DNA of 64,000 nt, taken from NCBI GenBank assembly GCA_019637875.1, contig JAHBUW010000016.1, forward strand, positions 1 to 64,000, in the 5' to 3' direction. Positions 52,586 through 62,200 of this stretch are shown piece by piece. This DNA is from Pseudobdellovibrionaceae bacterium (GTDB taxonomy: Bacteria > Bdellovibrionota > Bdellovibrionia > Bdellovibrionales > Bdellovibrionaceae). Below the pieces are notes generated by a model. The model saw only the letters and a list, made by a program, of their open reading frames with translations. It had not been told where the DNA came from and ran no database searches. Each line of letters begins with the position of its first letter. Within the stretch, counting starts at the first letter, position 1. A program made the position numbers and the translations under genes.

Positions 52586-53857
52586 TCAGCCACCTTTCGC
52601 CATCAGATTCAAACGACCGAAATCAAACGGATAAGAAACATCGACGTTCACGCCGCCCACGGGACGGGGGAACTTCCACTTTTTCACCGAAGCGACGACG
52701 CAGTTCTCGACCGACTTCGAACGCAAAGACGAGCTTGCGACCGAGACGCGGCTGACGCCACCCGATGCGGCGACCACCCATTCCAGGGTCAGGCGACCGC
52801 GCAGGTCTTTCTGCGCTTGCAGTGCTTTTTCGTAACAGAACGCCAGTTGGCCCGAGTTGCGGCGAACCACGGCTTCGACCTGTTCACGGGTCAAACCGCC
52901 ATTCACTTCGCCTTCGTTGAAGTCGGGCACCATCAGGTTACCGACCTTCGAGCCCACCGAACCGCCACCGTGTCCGAGGCGACCGCCGCCGTAGTTATCC
53001 GAGCCGTAGCCCTGAGCGCCGTAAGCGCGCGAGCCTTCACCCGAAAGACCTCCGACCAGGCCCTTGCCCGAGAGCGCGTTTTTGATTCCGCCATTGACGC
53101 CCGAACCCAGTCCGCCGCCATTGCCGTTCTTGTTACCGAACGCGCCCGAGCCCGAACCGAAACCGGTACCGGCGTTACGACCGCGGGTGTCCGCGCCGAT
53201 GCCGCCGATTTTCGCCAGGGTCTTCAGCGTGCCGATCTCGGCACGGGGAGCCTTCTTCAAACCTTGCGTGACGGCGGGGCGGTTGTTCTTCACCACCAGG
53301 CGTTTCACGACGGGCTTGGGCTGGACGACCTTACGGACGACGGCTTTCCGCACCGGCTTGATTTCTTCGGCCATCTTCACGGTCGGACGTTCCTGTTGCT
53401 TGGGCTGAGTTTTGGGCAGCTCTTGCGGGGGCAGGATCACGACTTCGACCGGCTTTTCTTCGGGAACGGGCGTGAACCATTTCTGGACCGCGAAACCGAT
53501 CACGAAGATCATGAACAGGGCCGAGAAGTGACCGAGGCCCGAAGCCTTGGTGAAGTACAACAGACGTTCGTCGTCGTTTTCCTCCGACAAATCGGGGGTC
53601 ACGACGCTGCGGTCGTTGGTGTTCGAAATCGCGAGGGTCAAGTGACCGACCTTCACGGGATTCGCGTGCAGCGACTTGATCGAGACTTTGTCGATCAGAT
53701 CGAACTCCAGACCTTCTTGCTTCAGGACGGTCGACGACTTCACCAGCTCTAAACGGCCGGTGTCTTTCATCATCACGAGTTCGTGTTGATTTTCGTCACC
53801 CAGGCGGTACGAGCGGACAATCCGCGAGCCCGAGTCTTTCAGTACGACATTTACCAT
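52586..53857 (-). CDS. AgmX/GltJ-type TonB-like protein
   Basis: 423 residues. An N-terminal domain of about 80 residues (possibly FHA-like, beta-rich) is followed by a membrane helix (108-127), a Pro/Lys-rich periplasmic stretch (130-195), a Gly-rich low-complexity region (215-305) and a C-terminal domain (318-415). The last has the AgmX/PglI signature features: Cys341 in GQLAFCYEKALQAQ, LRGRLTLEWVV and NCVVASVKKWKFPRP. TonB-like proteins of this family bridge the inner membrane motor and outer membrane. It should interact with ExbB/ExbD of the cluster. It overlaps both neighbours. Confidence 0.9.
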   Translation of the reverse strand: MVNVVLKDSGSRIVRSYRLGDENQHELVMMKDTGRLELVKSSTVLKQEGLEFDLIDKVSIKSLHANPVKVGHLTLAISNTNDRSVVTPDLSEENDDERLLYFTKASGLGHFSALFMIFVIGFAVQKWFTPVPEEKPVEVVILPPQELPKTQPKQQERPTVKMAEEIKPVRKAVVRKVVQPKPVVKRLVVKNNRPAVTQGLKKAPRAEIGTLKTLAKIGGIGADTRGRNAGTGFGSGSGAFGNKNGNGGGLGSGVNGGIKNALSGKGLVGGLSGEGSRAYGAQGYGSDNYGGGRLGHGGGSVGSKVGNLMVPDFNEGEVNGGLTREQVEAVVRRNSGQLAFCYEKALQAQKDLRGRLTLEWVVAASGGVSRVSVASSSLRSKSVENCVVASVKKWKFPRPVGGVNVDVSYPFDFGRLNLMAKGG

Positions 53858-54147
53858 GTGGTTACCCGTCCCTTCTCGGTGCCTTCGCGGTCGTCAAAGT
53901 GCTTACGCACGCCCAAGAGGTCGTCGATGGACTTATCGTTCTCGACGACGATCTTGCGCAGACTTCCCGATTGCACCTTTCCTTTGATGGCCGCGCCTTC
54001 AAAGGACATTTTTGTCGAATACTCGGAGTTGGTCGCCGCCTTGGCCGCGACCTTCTTCTTGGGAGCAGCGTTTGCGCTGACCGCCAGCATGAGGGCCACG
54101 GTCAGGGTCAAACCCAGGCCGAAGCTTGAAATCGTAGATCCCCGCAT
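53851..54147 (-). CDS. small exported protein of the envelope machine
   Basis: 98 residues from the ATG at 54147 (GGAGGA upstream). A signal peptide of about 28 residues (MRGSTISSFGLGLTLTVALM, then SANA) is followed by a basic segment (PKKKVAAKAA) and a folded part of about 55 residues (YSTKMSFEGAAIKGKVQSGS). The C-terminal end overlaps the start of the AgmX gene by 7 bases. A short periplasmic protein of unknown role; the position suggests a linker between the TPR protein and AgmX. Confidence 0.75.
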   Translation of the reverse strand: MRGSTISSFGLGLTLTVALMLAVSANAAPKKKVAAKAATNSEYSTKMSFEGAAIKGKVQSGSLRKIVVENDKSIDDLLGVRKHFDDREGTEKGRVTTW

Positions 54148-54148
54148 C

Positions 54149-57040
54149 TTAGATTCCTCCCAATTGGCGCTCGCGCGCGCTGATGAAGGCCGACAGCACA
54201 TGGTTGCCGCGGTCTTCCTCCGCCCGGGCCAGCTCTTTCGAGAGCTCCGTGCGGAAAGGATTTTTCTGAACTTTCGCGTACAAAGACGTCAGCGAGGACT
54301 GTTCGTCGCCGCGGGCGTGCGTGCGCTCCAAACGCGACCAGGATTTCTGGATCACGCCGTAGCTTTGCGTCTTCCAGAGCGCGATCTCTTTCAAAAGAGC
54401 CTGACGCTGCATCGGATGCGCTTTGTTGAAGGCCGCATTGATCTCGTTTTCGAAACCCGAACGCGACCAGTTGTTTTCCATCTGCTCTTCCGACTTCGCG
54501 ACCGAAGCGCGCAGCTCCTGCGCTTTGCCGGTCAGCTGGGCCTGGAAGTCCTTCTTCATATTCGCCGGAACGGGGACGCGGCCGGCGGCTTTGTCCAGAT
54601 CGTTGGCGAGGGTCAAGTGGATGCCGCTCATATAACCTTGCGCGATCAGGTTCAGGACCGAGTCCCGCTGGCGTGCGTACTTGCGTTCGAACTTGTTCAT
54701 GGCGCCCAGACGGCTGTCCAAGGTGCGGTTGAACGAATTCATCGAACCGAATGCCACGGGCGTCTTAACCGCCGCGCGGTAAGCGCGTGTCATTTCCACG
54801 AGGGCGTCACGACGCTCCAGCAGAATGCCGAAGACGGTGCGTTTCAACGAGGGATTCGATTTCAGATAAGCGCGCGCATCGGACTCGCGCCCTTCGCCCA
54901 TCGCCATCAACGCGAAACGGGCGTTCAGCTCTTTACGTGAAGACAGAAGCGACGAGTTTTCGCGTAACAGCGTGAACGGACGCTTCGCGACCTGAATCTG
55001 CTGCTGCAGGATCCAAGTGCGTTTCTGCAGATCCGCGCGGTTGTCCGCCAGGACCTTCTTTTCCAGCGCGAGCTCGGGACGGCCCGCCAGGCGCGACTTC
55101 AACACCAGACGGAAAGCGGTTTCCGAGTTGTAGGCTTTGCCGGCCTGGTTTTTCTTCTCGAGCGCTGCCGACGTTTTGAAATCCAGCTCCAAATCCGCCA
55201 CGAACATGCGTTTTTCCACCGCGAGGCCGCGCTCACGCTCGCCCAGCGAACGCGAAGTCTCGACCAGCAGCTCGGCCGTGCGCTTCAAACGATCGAAGTT
55301 TTCGATCTTCAGGGCGACGAGGTACGCATCCGACAGAATTTTGTACTTCTCTTTGCGATCGGTCGTGCGTGCGGCGATCTCGACCATCATGTCGTAGTCG
55401 CCGACGTCGACCAGATTCGCCTCGAGGCGTTTCTTGGTCAGATCGAGCGTCAGGCGCTTATAATTGCGGTAGAACGAGTTCTCGGTCTTGCCTTTCGACA
55501 GATCCAGCGACAACAGACGTTCTTTTTCCGTCTGTTTGGTGCGTTGGAAGATCCCGAGCAGCATTTCGCCCATCTCTTGGCTCTTCGTCGAACGGTAGAT
55601 CGACGTCGCCGCCTCTTCGGCTTCTTTGTTCTTGCCCAAGGCGACCAGCGTTTGGACGCGCTGAAGTTGGATTTCGTTCTTCAGCTTCTGATCTTTTCCC
55701 TTGGACAAATAGAGGTCGTAAGCCGACAGGATTTGATCCTGAGCCTTCGACTTCTCGGCCGATTGAATGTTCGCGAGCAGCGCCTGCTCCAGAACCTTTT
55801 CGTCACGGGTATTGCCGATCAGAATGGCCAAGAGTTCCAGCGACGCTTTGTGCTGGCCGGCGTCCTGAGCGGTTTTGATCCCGAAGAGAAGCGCGTTTTG
55901 CTCCAGCGGTTTCATCGATCCGAAGATCGCGAACGCGCGCATGAGTTCCGCCGAGGGCTTCGTCTTTTCGAGCGCCGCCCAGTTCCGCAGGGTCTTGTGG
56001 ACGCGCATCTGCACGTCGGGGATCAAAGTTTCGCACTTCGAATCGCACTTCGCGCCCGCGATTTTCTCGAGGACGGGGAGCGCCTCTTTGTTCCGTTGGA
56101 TGTGGACGAGGTTTTCGAACAGCTCGGCCTGGGTCGCGATGGTCTCGTCTTCATTGACCGACTTCATTTGCAGTACGGTCAGGAAAACGAGCGCCGATTC
56201 TTTCTTCTGGCCGGTGCGCTTCAGCTCTTCGGCGAAGAGCTTCAAGTTCGATTTCTGGATTTCTTGGTCCGTGCCCGAAGCGTTCAGGACCTTCTGGATC
56301 GCGTTCGATTTGAAGGGAACGCGCGCGTAGAAGATCGCCATGTCGCGGGCCGCTTCGATCCGCAAACCCTGATCGAGTTGGGGATTCTTCAAGAGCGCTT
56401 CCATCTTGCGGACGGCGTCCTGCTCGCGGCCTTGGTGCAGCGAGCACCACGCCAAGCGGTACTGGGCGAAGGCGTTTTTCTTCTTCGAATTCTGGATCTC
56501 GTTGTACATCTTTTCGGCGGTTTTATATTCGCCGATGGCGAAGTTCAGGTCCGCCAGCAGATCCGTCGCGGTCCAGTACTCTTCCGAGCCTTTCTGCGAT
56601 TTACGGATTTCGACCAGAAGTTTTTCGGCCACTTTGGATTGATCAATGAGTTGATACAGTTGAGCACGTTGCAGGTTCGCGCGGACCTTTTGATCCTTGG
56701 CGAGGCTTCCCATGACCTGTTCGATCAGGGCGATGGCCTGGACGCGGTCCTGGCGGGCCTCTTTCGAAAGCTCGCCCTTCTTCTCCATGGACTCCATATC
56801 GCGCAGACGTGCGCGGTCGGCCAAGAGATCGGCCATACGGAGCGTGGTGGGGCCGAAGCTCGAATCCTTCGCGCTGAGGTTCGCGCGCACCTCGGCGAGC
56901 TTCGCGATCAGGATATCGTGCGTTTCCGCATCCAGGGTCACGGCTTTCGCCGCGGACGCCACCATCGCGATGATGAGGAATGCGCGCACGATCACTTTCG
57001 TGATCGGAGCAAGCATTTGAATTTGGGGTCCTTGAGTCAT
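54149..57040 (-). CDS. large exported TPR protein of the envelope machine
   Basis: 963 residues with an N-terminal signal (LAPITKVIVRAFLIIAMVAS, then AAKA). The mature part is almost wholly helical with many TPR-like helix pairs (LADLNFAIGEYKTAEKMYNE, YRLAWCSLHQGREQDAVRKM, AYLVALKIENFDRLKRTAEL). Its size and place next to ExbB/D and AgmX resemble the AgmK/GltI-type TPR scaffold of Myxococcus. A region of 291 bases precedes it, with the terminator of the exbBD operon at 57276. It probably starts a second transcript covering seven genes down to 48225. There is no catalytic motif. Confidence 0.85.
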   Translation of the reverse strand: MTQGPQIQMLAPITKVIVRAFLIIAMVASAAKAVTLDAETHDILIAKLAEVRANLSAKDSSFGPTTLRMADLLADRARLRDMESMEKKGELSKEARQDRVQAIALIEQVMGSLAKDQKVRANLQRAQLYQLIDQSKVAEKLLVEIRKSQKGSEEYWTATDLLADLNFAIGEYKTAEKMYNEIQNSKKKNAFAQYRLAWCSLHQGREQDAVRKMEALLKNPQLDQGLRIEAARDMAIFYARVPFKSNAIQKVLNASGTDQEIQKSNLKLFAEELKRTGQKKESALVFLTVLQMKSVNEDETIATQAELFENLVHIQRNKEALPVLEKIAGAKCDSKCETLIPDVQMRVHKTLRNWAALEKTKPSAELMRAFAIFGSMKPLEQNALLFGIKTAQDAGQHKASLELLAILIGNTRDEKVLEQALLANIQSAEKSKAQDQILSAYDLYLSKGKDQKLKNEIQLQRVQTLVALGKNKEAEEAATSIYRSTKSQEMGEMLLGIFQRTKQTEKERLLSLDLSKGKTENSFYRNYKRLTLDLTKKRLEANLVDVGDYDMMVEIAARTTDRKEKYKILSDAYLVALKIENFDRLKRTAELLVETSRSLGERERGLAVEKRMFVADLELDFKTSAALEKKNQAGKAYNSETAFRLVLKSRLAGRPELALEKKVLADNRADLQKRTWILQQQIQVAKRPFTLLRENSSLLSSRKELNARFALMAMGEGRESDARAYLKSNPSLKRTVFGILLERRDALVEMTRAYRAAVKTPVAFGSMNSFNRTLDSRLGAMNKFERKYARQRDSVLNLIAQGYMSGIHLTLANDLDKAAGRVPVPANMKKDFQAQLTGKAQELRASVAKSEEQMENNWSRSGFENEINAAFNKAHPMQRQALLKEIALWKTQSYGVIQKSWSRLERTHARGDEQSSLTSLYAKVQKNPFRTELSKELARAEEDRGNHVLSAFISARERQLGGI

Positions 57041-57275
57041 GTTCTCTCCTCACAAAAAACACACGGGGCCAGCCTGGGCAGAGGCAAGTTCGGTGCCCCG
57101 CGGAGTGTTGAAAAAACTTCCGACTGAACAGGCTCTATTCGAGTGTAGAGCGTGAGAATCCTGACAGCTTCCGTGTGTTTCCGTCGTCGCGCGCGCATTT
57201 ACGTCACGTTTGCCGCTTTTTGTTTCTGGGTGGGGTTTTTCAGGGGGGAAATTATTTTTGCGTGCCGGAAAATGC

Positions 57276-57303
57276 AAAAACCCGCTCTTGTGGAGCGGGT
57301 TTT
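57276..57303 (-). terminator. terminator of the exbB-exbD-exbD operon
   Basis: A perfect 11-bp stem AAAACCCGCTC/GAGCGGGTTTT (57277-57287 and 57293-57303) with a 5-base loop; the minus-strand arm ends in T. It lies about 30 bases after the stop at 57332 and splits the cluster into an exbBD unit and a downstream unit. Confidence 0.85.
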
Positions 57304-57331
57304 CGTTCGTGAGATCCGGCGAGTGATACGT

Positions 57332-57832
57332 TTAGCGAACCGACTCGACGACCGCGAGTTTATAGGACTGGAAGCTCGCTTCCGAAGCGGCGACCAAGAT
57401 GGGGCTCAGATCGTCGTAGCTCATCCCGCGCGCGGCTTGGATGATCAGTTCGGCTTTCTTCGCCACGATCTGGCCGGCTTCCATCTTCGACTTCTCTTCG
57501 GTCAGGCGACGCGAAAGATCGCGGGGCTGAACGATTTCATCGCCGATTTTATAGCGGCCGTTTTCGATGGCGAGGATGACGCCTTTCTTGAGCGCATCGG
57601 TGTGCGACGCGATCGGCATGCCGTTCATCGCTTTGAGCTCGACCTCTTGGATCGAGTTCGACGTGTTCATCAAAAGGAAGATGACCAGAATCGAGAAGGC
57701 GTCGATCAAAGACGTCAGCATCAGCGAGCCGACCAGGATCGAGTGCGAGCCCTTGCCTTTGGGGCGCAGGATCGACAGACCTTTCGTGGGCGACATGGCG
57801 ACTTTCGGGGCCAGAGGCGATTGGGCATTCAT
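57332..57832 (-). CDS. ExbD/TolR-family protein (second copy)
   Basis: 166 residues. A cytoplasmic N-terminus of about 30 basic residues is followed by one membrane helix with the key proton-channel Asp in LTSLIDAFSILVIFLL (residue 44), a periplasmic linker and a TolR-type alpha/beta domain (VILAIENGRYKIGDEIVQ). With ExbB it forms a proton-motive-force motor, as in AglRQS. The Asp is the conserved residue of TolR (Asp23-type). It follows the first ExbD gene by 11 bases, and a terminator ends the operon. Confidence 0.92.
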   Translation of the reverse strand: MNAQSPLAPKVAMSPTKGLSILRPKGKGSHSILVGSLMLTSLIDAFSILVIFLLMNTSNSIQEVELKAMNGMPIASHTDALKKGVILAIENGRYKIGDEIVQPRDLSRRLTEEKSKMEAGQIVAKKAELIIQAARGMSYDDLSPILVAASEASFQSYKLAVVESVR

Positions 57833-57843
57833 GGCATCGCTCC

Positions 57844-58311
57844 TTAAATCGAGTTCTTCAAGGGGACGAGTCCCACTTGAGAAATCTTCTGGTCACGGAA
57901 GACCTGCATGGTTTTGATCACGTCGTCGTACTTCACCGCGCTCGAAGGCATGATGAAAACGGTCGTCAGCATATTGTAGCGCTGCTTCAAAGCCGTGACT
58001 TTCGCGTTCAGTGTGTTCGCATCGACGCGACCACCGATACCGCGGATTTGGTCGCGACCGTTGGTGGTCTGACCGGGAACGTCTTTGATCATCAGAGTCA
58101 CATCACCGCTCGCCGCGATTTCCACCGACACGGAGGGCGGGGGAGTCGAAGCGTCGATGTTCGATCCGGTCGCCTGGTTCAGCGAGAACCCGCCGACCTG
58201 GATCATGACGGCGCTGATGAGCAGGAAGCAGATGCACGTCGAAAGAATGTCGATAAACGGAATCAGGTTCAGTTCGAATGTTCCGTCGTTATTATCTTGT
58301 CCGCCGACCAT
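57844..58311 (-). CDS. ExbD/TolR-family protein (first copy)
   Basis: 155 residues. The short N-terminus leads to a helix with the conserved Asp in LNLIPFIDILSTCICFLLIS (residue 20) and a periplasmic domain (SVSVEIAASGDVTLMIKDVP ... FIMPSSAVKYDDVIKTMQVF). Two ExbD proteins with one ExbB is the layout of AglR-AglQ-AglS of Myxococcus. The copies differ enough in length and linker to suggest separate roles. It is 30 bases after the ExbB gene. Confidence 0.93.
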   Translation of the reverse strand: MVGGQDNNDGTFELNLIPFIDILSTCICFLLISAVMIQVGGFSLNQATGSNIDASTPPPSVSVEIAASGDVTLMIKDVPGQTTNGRDQIRGIGGRVDANTLNAKVTALKQRYNMLTTVFIMPSSAVKYDDVIKTMQVFRDQKISQVGLVPLKNSI

Positions 58312-58341
58312 GTTCGACTCCTTTCCTACTCAATAGTTCGA

Positions 58342-59019
58342 TTAAGCTTTTTTCGATTTGATTTTCGCGGCGGTCATGTCTTGGTTGAAAGCCAAGAGGT
58401 TCAGCGCGCGGAGCGAATTTTCATTCAGCTCTTCCGACAGACGCTGTGCGCGGCTCTGCAGGATGGTGTAAGTGACCAGCGCGGGAATCGCGACGATCAG
58501 ACCGTAAGCGGTCGCGTTCATGGCTTCCGAGATACCGGCGGCAAGAACGGCTGAACGTTCAACGGGGTCCGCGTTAGCGATACCGGCGAACGACTTGATC
58601 ATACCCACGATGGTACCGAGCAGACCCAACAGAGTCGCCGTGTTACCCAGCATCGCCAAGTACGAAGTACGGCGGTTCAGGCGTGCGTTCTCGGTCAAGA
58701 GAACCGCGTCCATTTTACCTTGAATCTCTTCACGTCCACCCATGTGGAGGGCCGCTTGAGTTCCGGCCGCAACGACGGTACCGAGAACGCTCTCACGAGC
58801 CATTTTCTCGGCCATCGAGTTGGCTTTTTCGAGATCGCCTTTGCGAACGCTGTCTTCGAAGTCGCGCGACAGGCGGTTTTCGCCGGTCTTACGCAGAACG
58901 AAGAGCGAGTAGCCGCGCTCGATGATAACCGCGAAGGTCGCGATTTGCGCGAGCAAGATGGGGAACATCCAGATTCCGCCTTCAACGAAGAAGTGGGTGA
59001 TGCTTGTGAACAGTGACAT
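58342..59019 (-). CDS. MotA/TolQ/ExbB-family proton channel protein
   Basis: 225 residues from the ATG at 59019, with GGAGG 5 bases upstream (the TTG-started frame at 59031 is ignored). Three membrane helices are visible: residues about 14-34 (MFPILLAQIATFAVIIERGY), 123-143 (MLGNTATLLGLLGTIVGMIK) and 160-182 (ATAYGLIVAIPALVTYTILQ). The large cytoplasmic loop between helices 1 and 2 is typical. The Thr/Gly-rich second and third helices form the proton channel with ExbD. It is the first gene of the exbB-exbD-exbD operon, the likely energy source for the AgmX-type machine downstream. Confidence 0.93.
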   Translation of the reverse strand: MSLFTSITHFFVEGGIWMFPILLAQIATFAVIIERGYSLFVLRKTGENRLSRDFEDSVRKGDLEKANSMAEKMARESVLGTVVAAGTQAALHMGGREEIQGKMDAVLLTENARLNRRTSYLAMLGNTATLLGLLGTIVGMIKSFAGIANADPVERSAVLAAGISEAMNATAYGLIVAIPALVTYTILQSRAQRLSEELNENSLRALNLLAFNQDMTAAKIKSKKA

Positions 59020-59293
59020 CGTGGCCTCCAAAATTAATCAGTGAACCTTGCGGCTCGAAAATTCTTCCGCGAGCCCAATGAGCAAGCCGAGTGCCGAGCC
59101 CTCTTCTTCACGCCATTTTGAGCTGAGGGGGACGCCCACGGGCGGCCAAGCTGAGAACGAATTCAGGGGCTTTGGGGACGGCTTGCCAGTGACTAATTTT
59201 GAGACGCGGTGACGTTCAACGGCGTTCGCCAAGGGGCCGCGGGGCACGGACTTTGAGTTCCTAAGGTCTGAATTCGACCAAGGAGCCGTCCAA

Positions 59294-62200
59294 ATGAAGC
59301 TGAACCGCTTGTTGTTGACCACCCTGTGCACAGCCGCGATCCCTTTTTCGGCCTTCGCCGAAACTCCGGCGAAACCCCTGATGCTCGAAGAGCTTCCTCC
59401 GGCGGCGATCTTGCGGGTCAATAAAAGCTGGGGTGGGACCTATCTGCTGCCGGACGGTCGCGAGCTTCGCCTTTCTCAGGACAAACGTTCCTTGGAAGTT
59501 CGGCGCTTCAACCAGGTCCAAAAGATCGATCTGCCCGGCGCGGCCACCAGTATGGCGAATAAGAGTAAAGGCGTGATCCAATTCTACGGGGCCTATGATG
59601 AAACGACAAAGAACTATGAGATGTTCTTCGTCCATCTGAAAACAGGCAAATCCTATCGTAAAGCGCCGGACGAGAAGGCCTATCTGATGTCCATGGGCGA
59701 CTCGACGATCCTGCAATCGAACTCCCGTTACGAATACATCGACGACCGCACCGGCGACCTGAAGCTTTTAAAAGAGCGGGCGACGGGCGCGACCTCGGTC
59801 AGCTACAATTCGATGCGCACGAGTCTGGGGCACATTATCACCATCGAGGGATCGATCTTCCGCGTCTCGCACGACGGTGAATGGTCGGTGATTCCGGTTC
59901 CGGCCGGCGTGACCTATTGTAGCGAGCGTGATGAAAAAGGCATCCTCGATTGCGGCGGGAACGACGGTCGGACTCAATACCTGGTTTATCCTAACGGCAA
60001 CGACAACGACGACCTGAAGTGGGTGACGTGGGAGTATTCCGGAAAGACGCTCTTAGCATTCAATGCTTCCCGCCACGAGGCCATTTGGGTCAACGAGATC
60101 TCGACGCCCGACGTCTCCAAGGTGGCGACGATGAACGTGACCCGCGTCGATACCGGCGCGACTCAGCAGGTGAAGTTCCGTACGTTGGATCCGCGGGGAA
60201 GTCTGGACTTCTTTTTCCGTCTGGGCGGCGCGAAGTACATTCTTTGGTTCAAGAACAAAGACGTTTCGGTCGTGAGCGGTGAAGATTTCTGGGCGGCTTT
60301 CGATGCCCGGGCGCTGCATTCGCTGAAGACGAAAGGCCGCGCCCTTGGCAATGCGCGTTCCATCGCCGATCTCACGCCGCTTCTGCAGAATGAGTTCGTG
60401 GACAGCTACAGTTCGCAGACGGATGGCGGTTACCAGATCTCGACCCGTGACGGCGTCTTGACCTATGGCCGTGTCGGCGCGAAAGAGCAACATCGAGTCT
60501 TCCTGGGATCGGACCCGTCGGTCCGCGTGCTGCCCAACACGGACTTCGCGCTTTTGCAATTCCGGGTGGGCTCGAACAACTTCAACGTCCTCTATAATAT
60601 GGAGCTGCATCGGGCCTTTGAGCTCGGCGCCGGCTACGCGAATGTGGACTCCAGCGACAAGGGCGATCAGATCCTGATGTCGCGCAACTCGGAAGAGTGG
60701 CTGATCGGTTTGGGGCTCACGAACCAGAACCTGAATTGGCGTAAAGGTCTGCACACGGGACTCACCCGCGGGGCGCTGAGCGATGAGGTCATGGGTTCGT
60801 GCACGACGCCGGAACTTCCGCAAGAGCAGGGGATCGCCTCGGCGCTCCTGCGTTTGCGCCAGATGCCCGATGCCCGCGTGGATGAACACGGCTTGCGTTC
60901 ACTGCTCGCCTATCAACTGACGCAAAGCGAGCTGATCCTCGTCGCGCAGGTCATCCAGAAAAATCTGGCGTCAAAACCCGAGGACACGATCTTGGCCTTC
61001 CGCCGCCTCGGATTGGCCGAGCGTCTGCAAGCGCTGCGTCCGGGTTTCAAGGCCTCGCCGTGTTTGAACGCTCAAGAGCTTGAGCGCCTTCGCCATCACG
61101 TCAGTCAGCTGTTCAAGGAAGCCGCCGATCAGAACTTGGTGGGAACCGATATCTACAGTTTTCAGCACTTGGTGGCGCTGCAACCCTTGGTGAACGAATT
61201 CGGCTTCGCGAATGAGCGCTCCGAGGACGTGATCATCGAGAAAATCGCGAAAGCCGCCGAGCTTCATCCGCAGCTTCAGGGCGTCTTTCCCTCGAAGCTG
61301 TACTACTTCGCCAAAGCGATCGCGAACCCCATTTTCGGTCGGCCCGTGAAATTCAAAACCGACGTGACCGTCAATCAAGACAAGAAGGTCTCGCACGTCA
61401 CGCTGTTGAGCACGGTTCCCGCCTGGGGCCAAAACGTGCGCCGCAATTCGTTCGGCTTCTATCACGGCGTGATCAGCTCGATGGAGGTCGCGGGGAACGT
61501 GGGCGCGAAGGTCACGCAACGTTTCGAATGGCGTGCCTTGGGACAGAAGTTCGCCGCGGACGTGACGCTCACGAAGTCCGGTGACCTCAGCCACCTCGTG
61601 CCGGCCGAAGCCTCGGTCGACTACGCGGCTTTGAATCAAGATCGCAAACTCGTCGGCATGATGGTCGTCGGCACCAACATGGGAAATATGCATTCGGCGA
61701 TGACGATGAGCCAGTACGAGTATTTCTACAAAACGCACGGGTACAACTTCGAGGCGACGACCCAGATCCCGAACTCGCTTCAGTTCATGCAGGAAAAAAT
61801 CTCTTCGGGTGAGCTCGACTACTTGGTGAAAGAAGCGCACTCGGACGGCGATGAGCGGAATCTTTTCCGCGCGGCGCGCGTGGGTGAGCTGCGGATCGGA
61901 CGCAAGGTCCATCCCGTCTCTGGGCGCGAGCAGATCGTTTACCTGCTGTCGCCGAAGTACGCCTCGGGCAGTATGGTGGCGGGTGAGGGTGGGTCGGACG
62001 ACCTGATCCCCAACCAACTGTTCGGCGAGTGGATTCGCGCGCGGGAGTCGACGAAGAAAGGGCCGCTCGTTTATCTGAATGCGAGTTGTTCGAGTTCCAC
62101 CAAGGTCATCAACGAGATCACGGCGACGCGTTCGAAATTGCTGATCGCCATCCCTTCGGTGACGGCGATTTCGATGTTCCGCAGCTCGCACACCAACTCG

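Noticed and set aside
50449-52755. 768-residue plus-strand open frame
   Set aside because: It lies antisense to three well-supported minus-strand genes (barrel, lipoprotein, AgmX end) and its composition is Arg/His-heavy, typical of an antisense shadow in GC-rich DNA.
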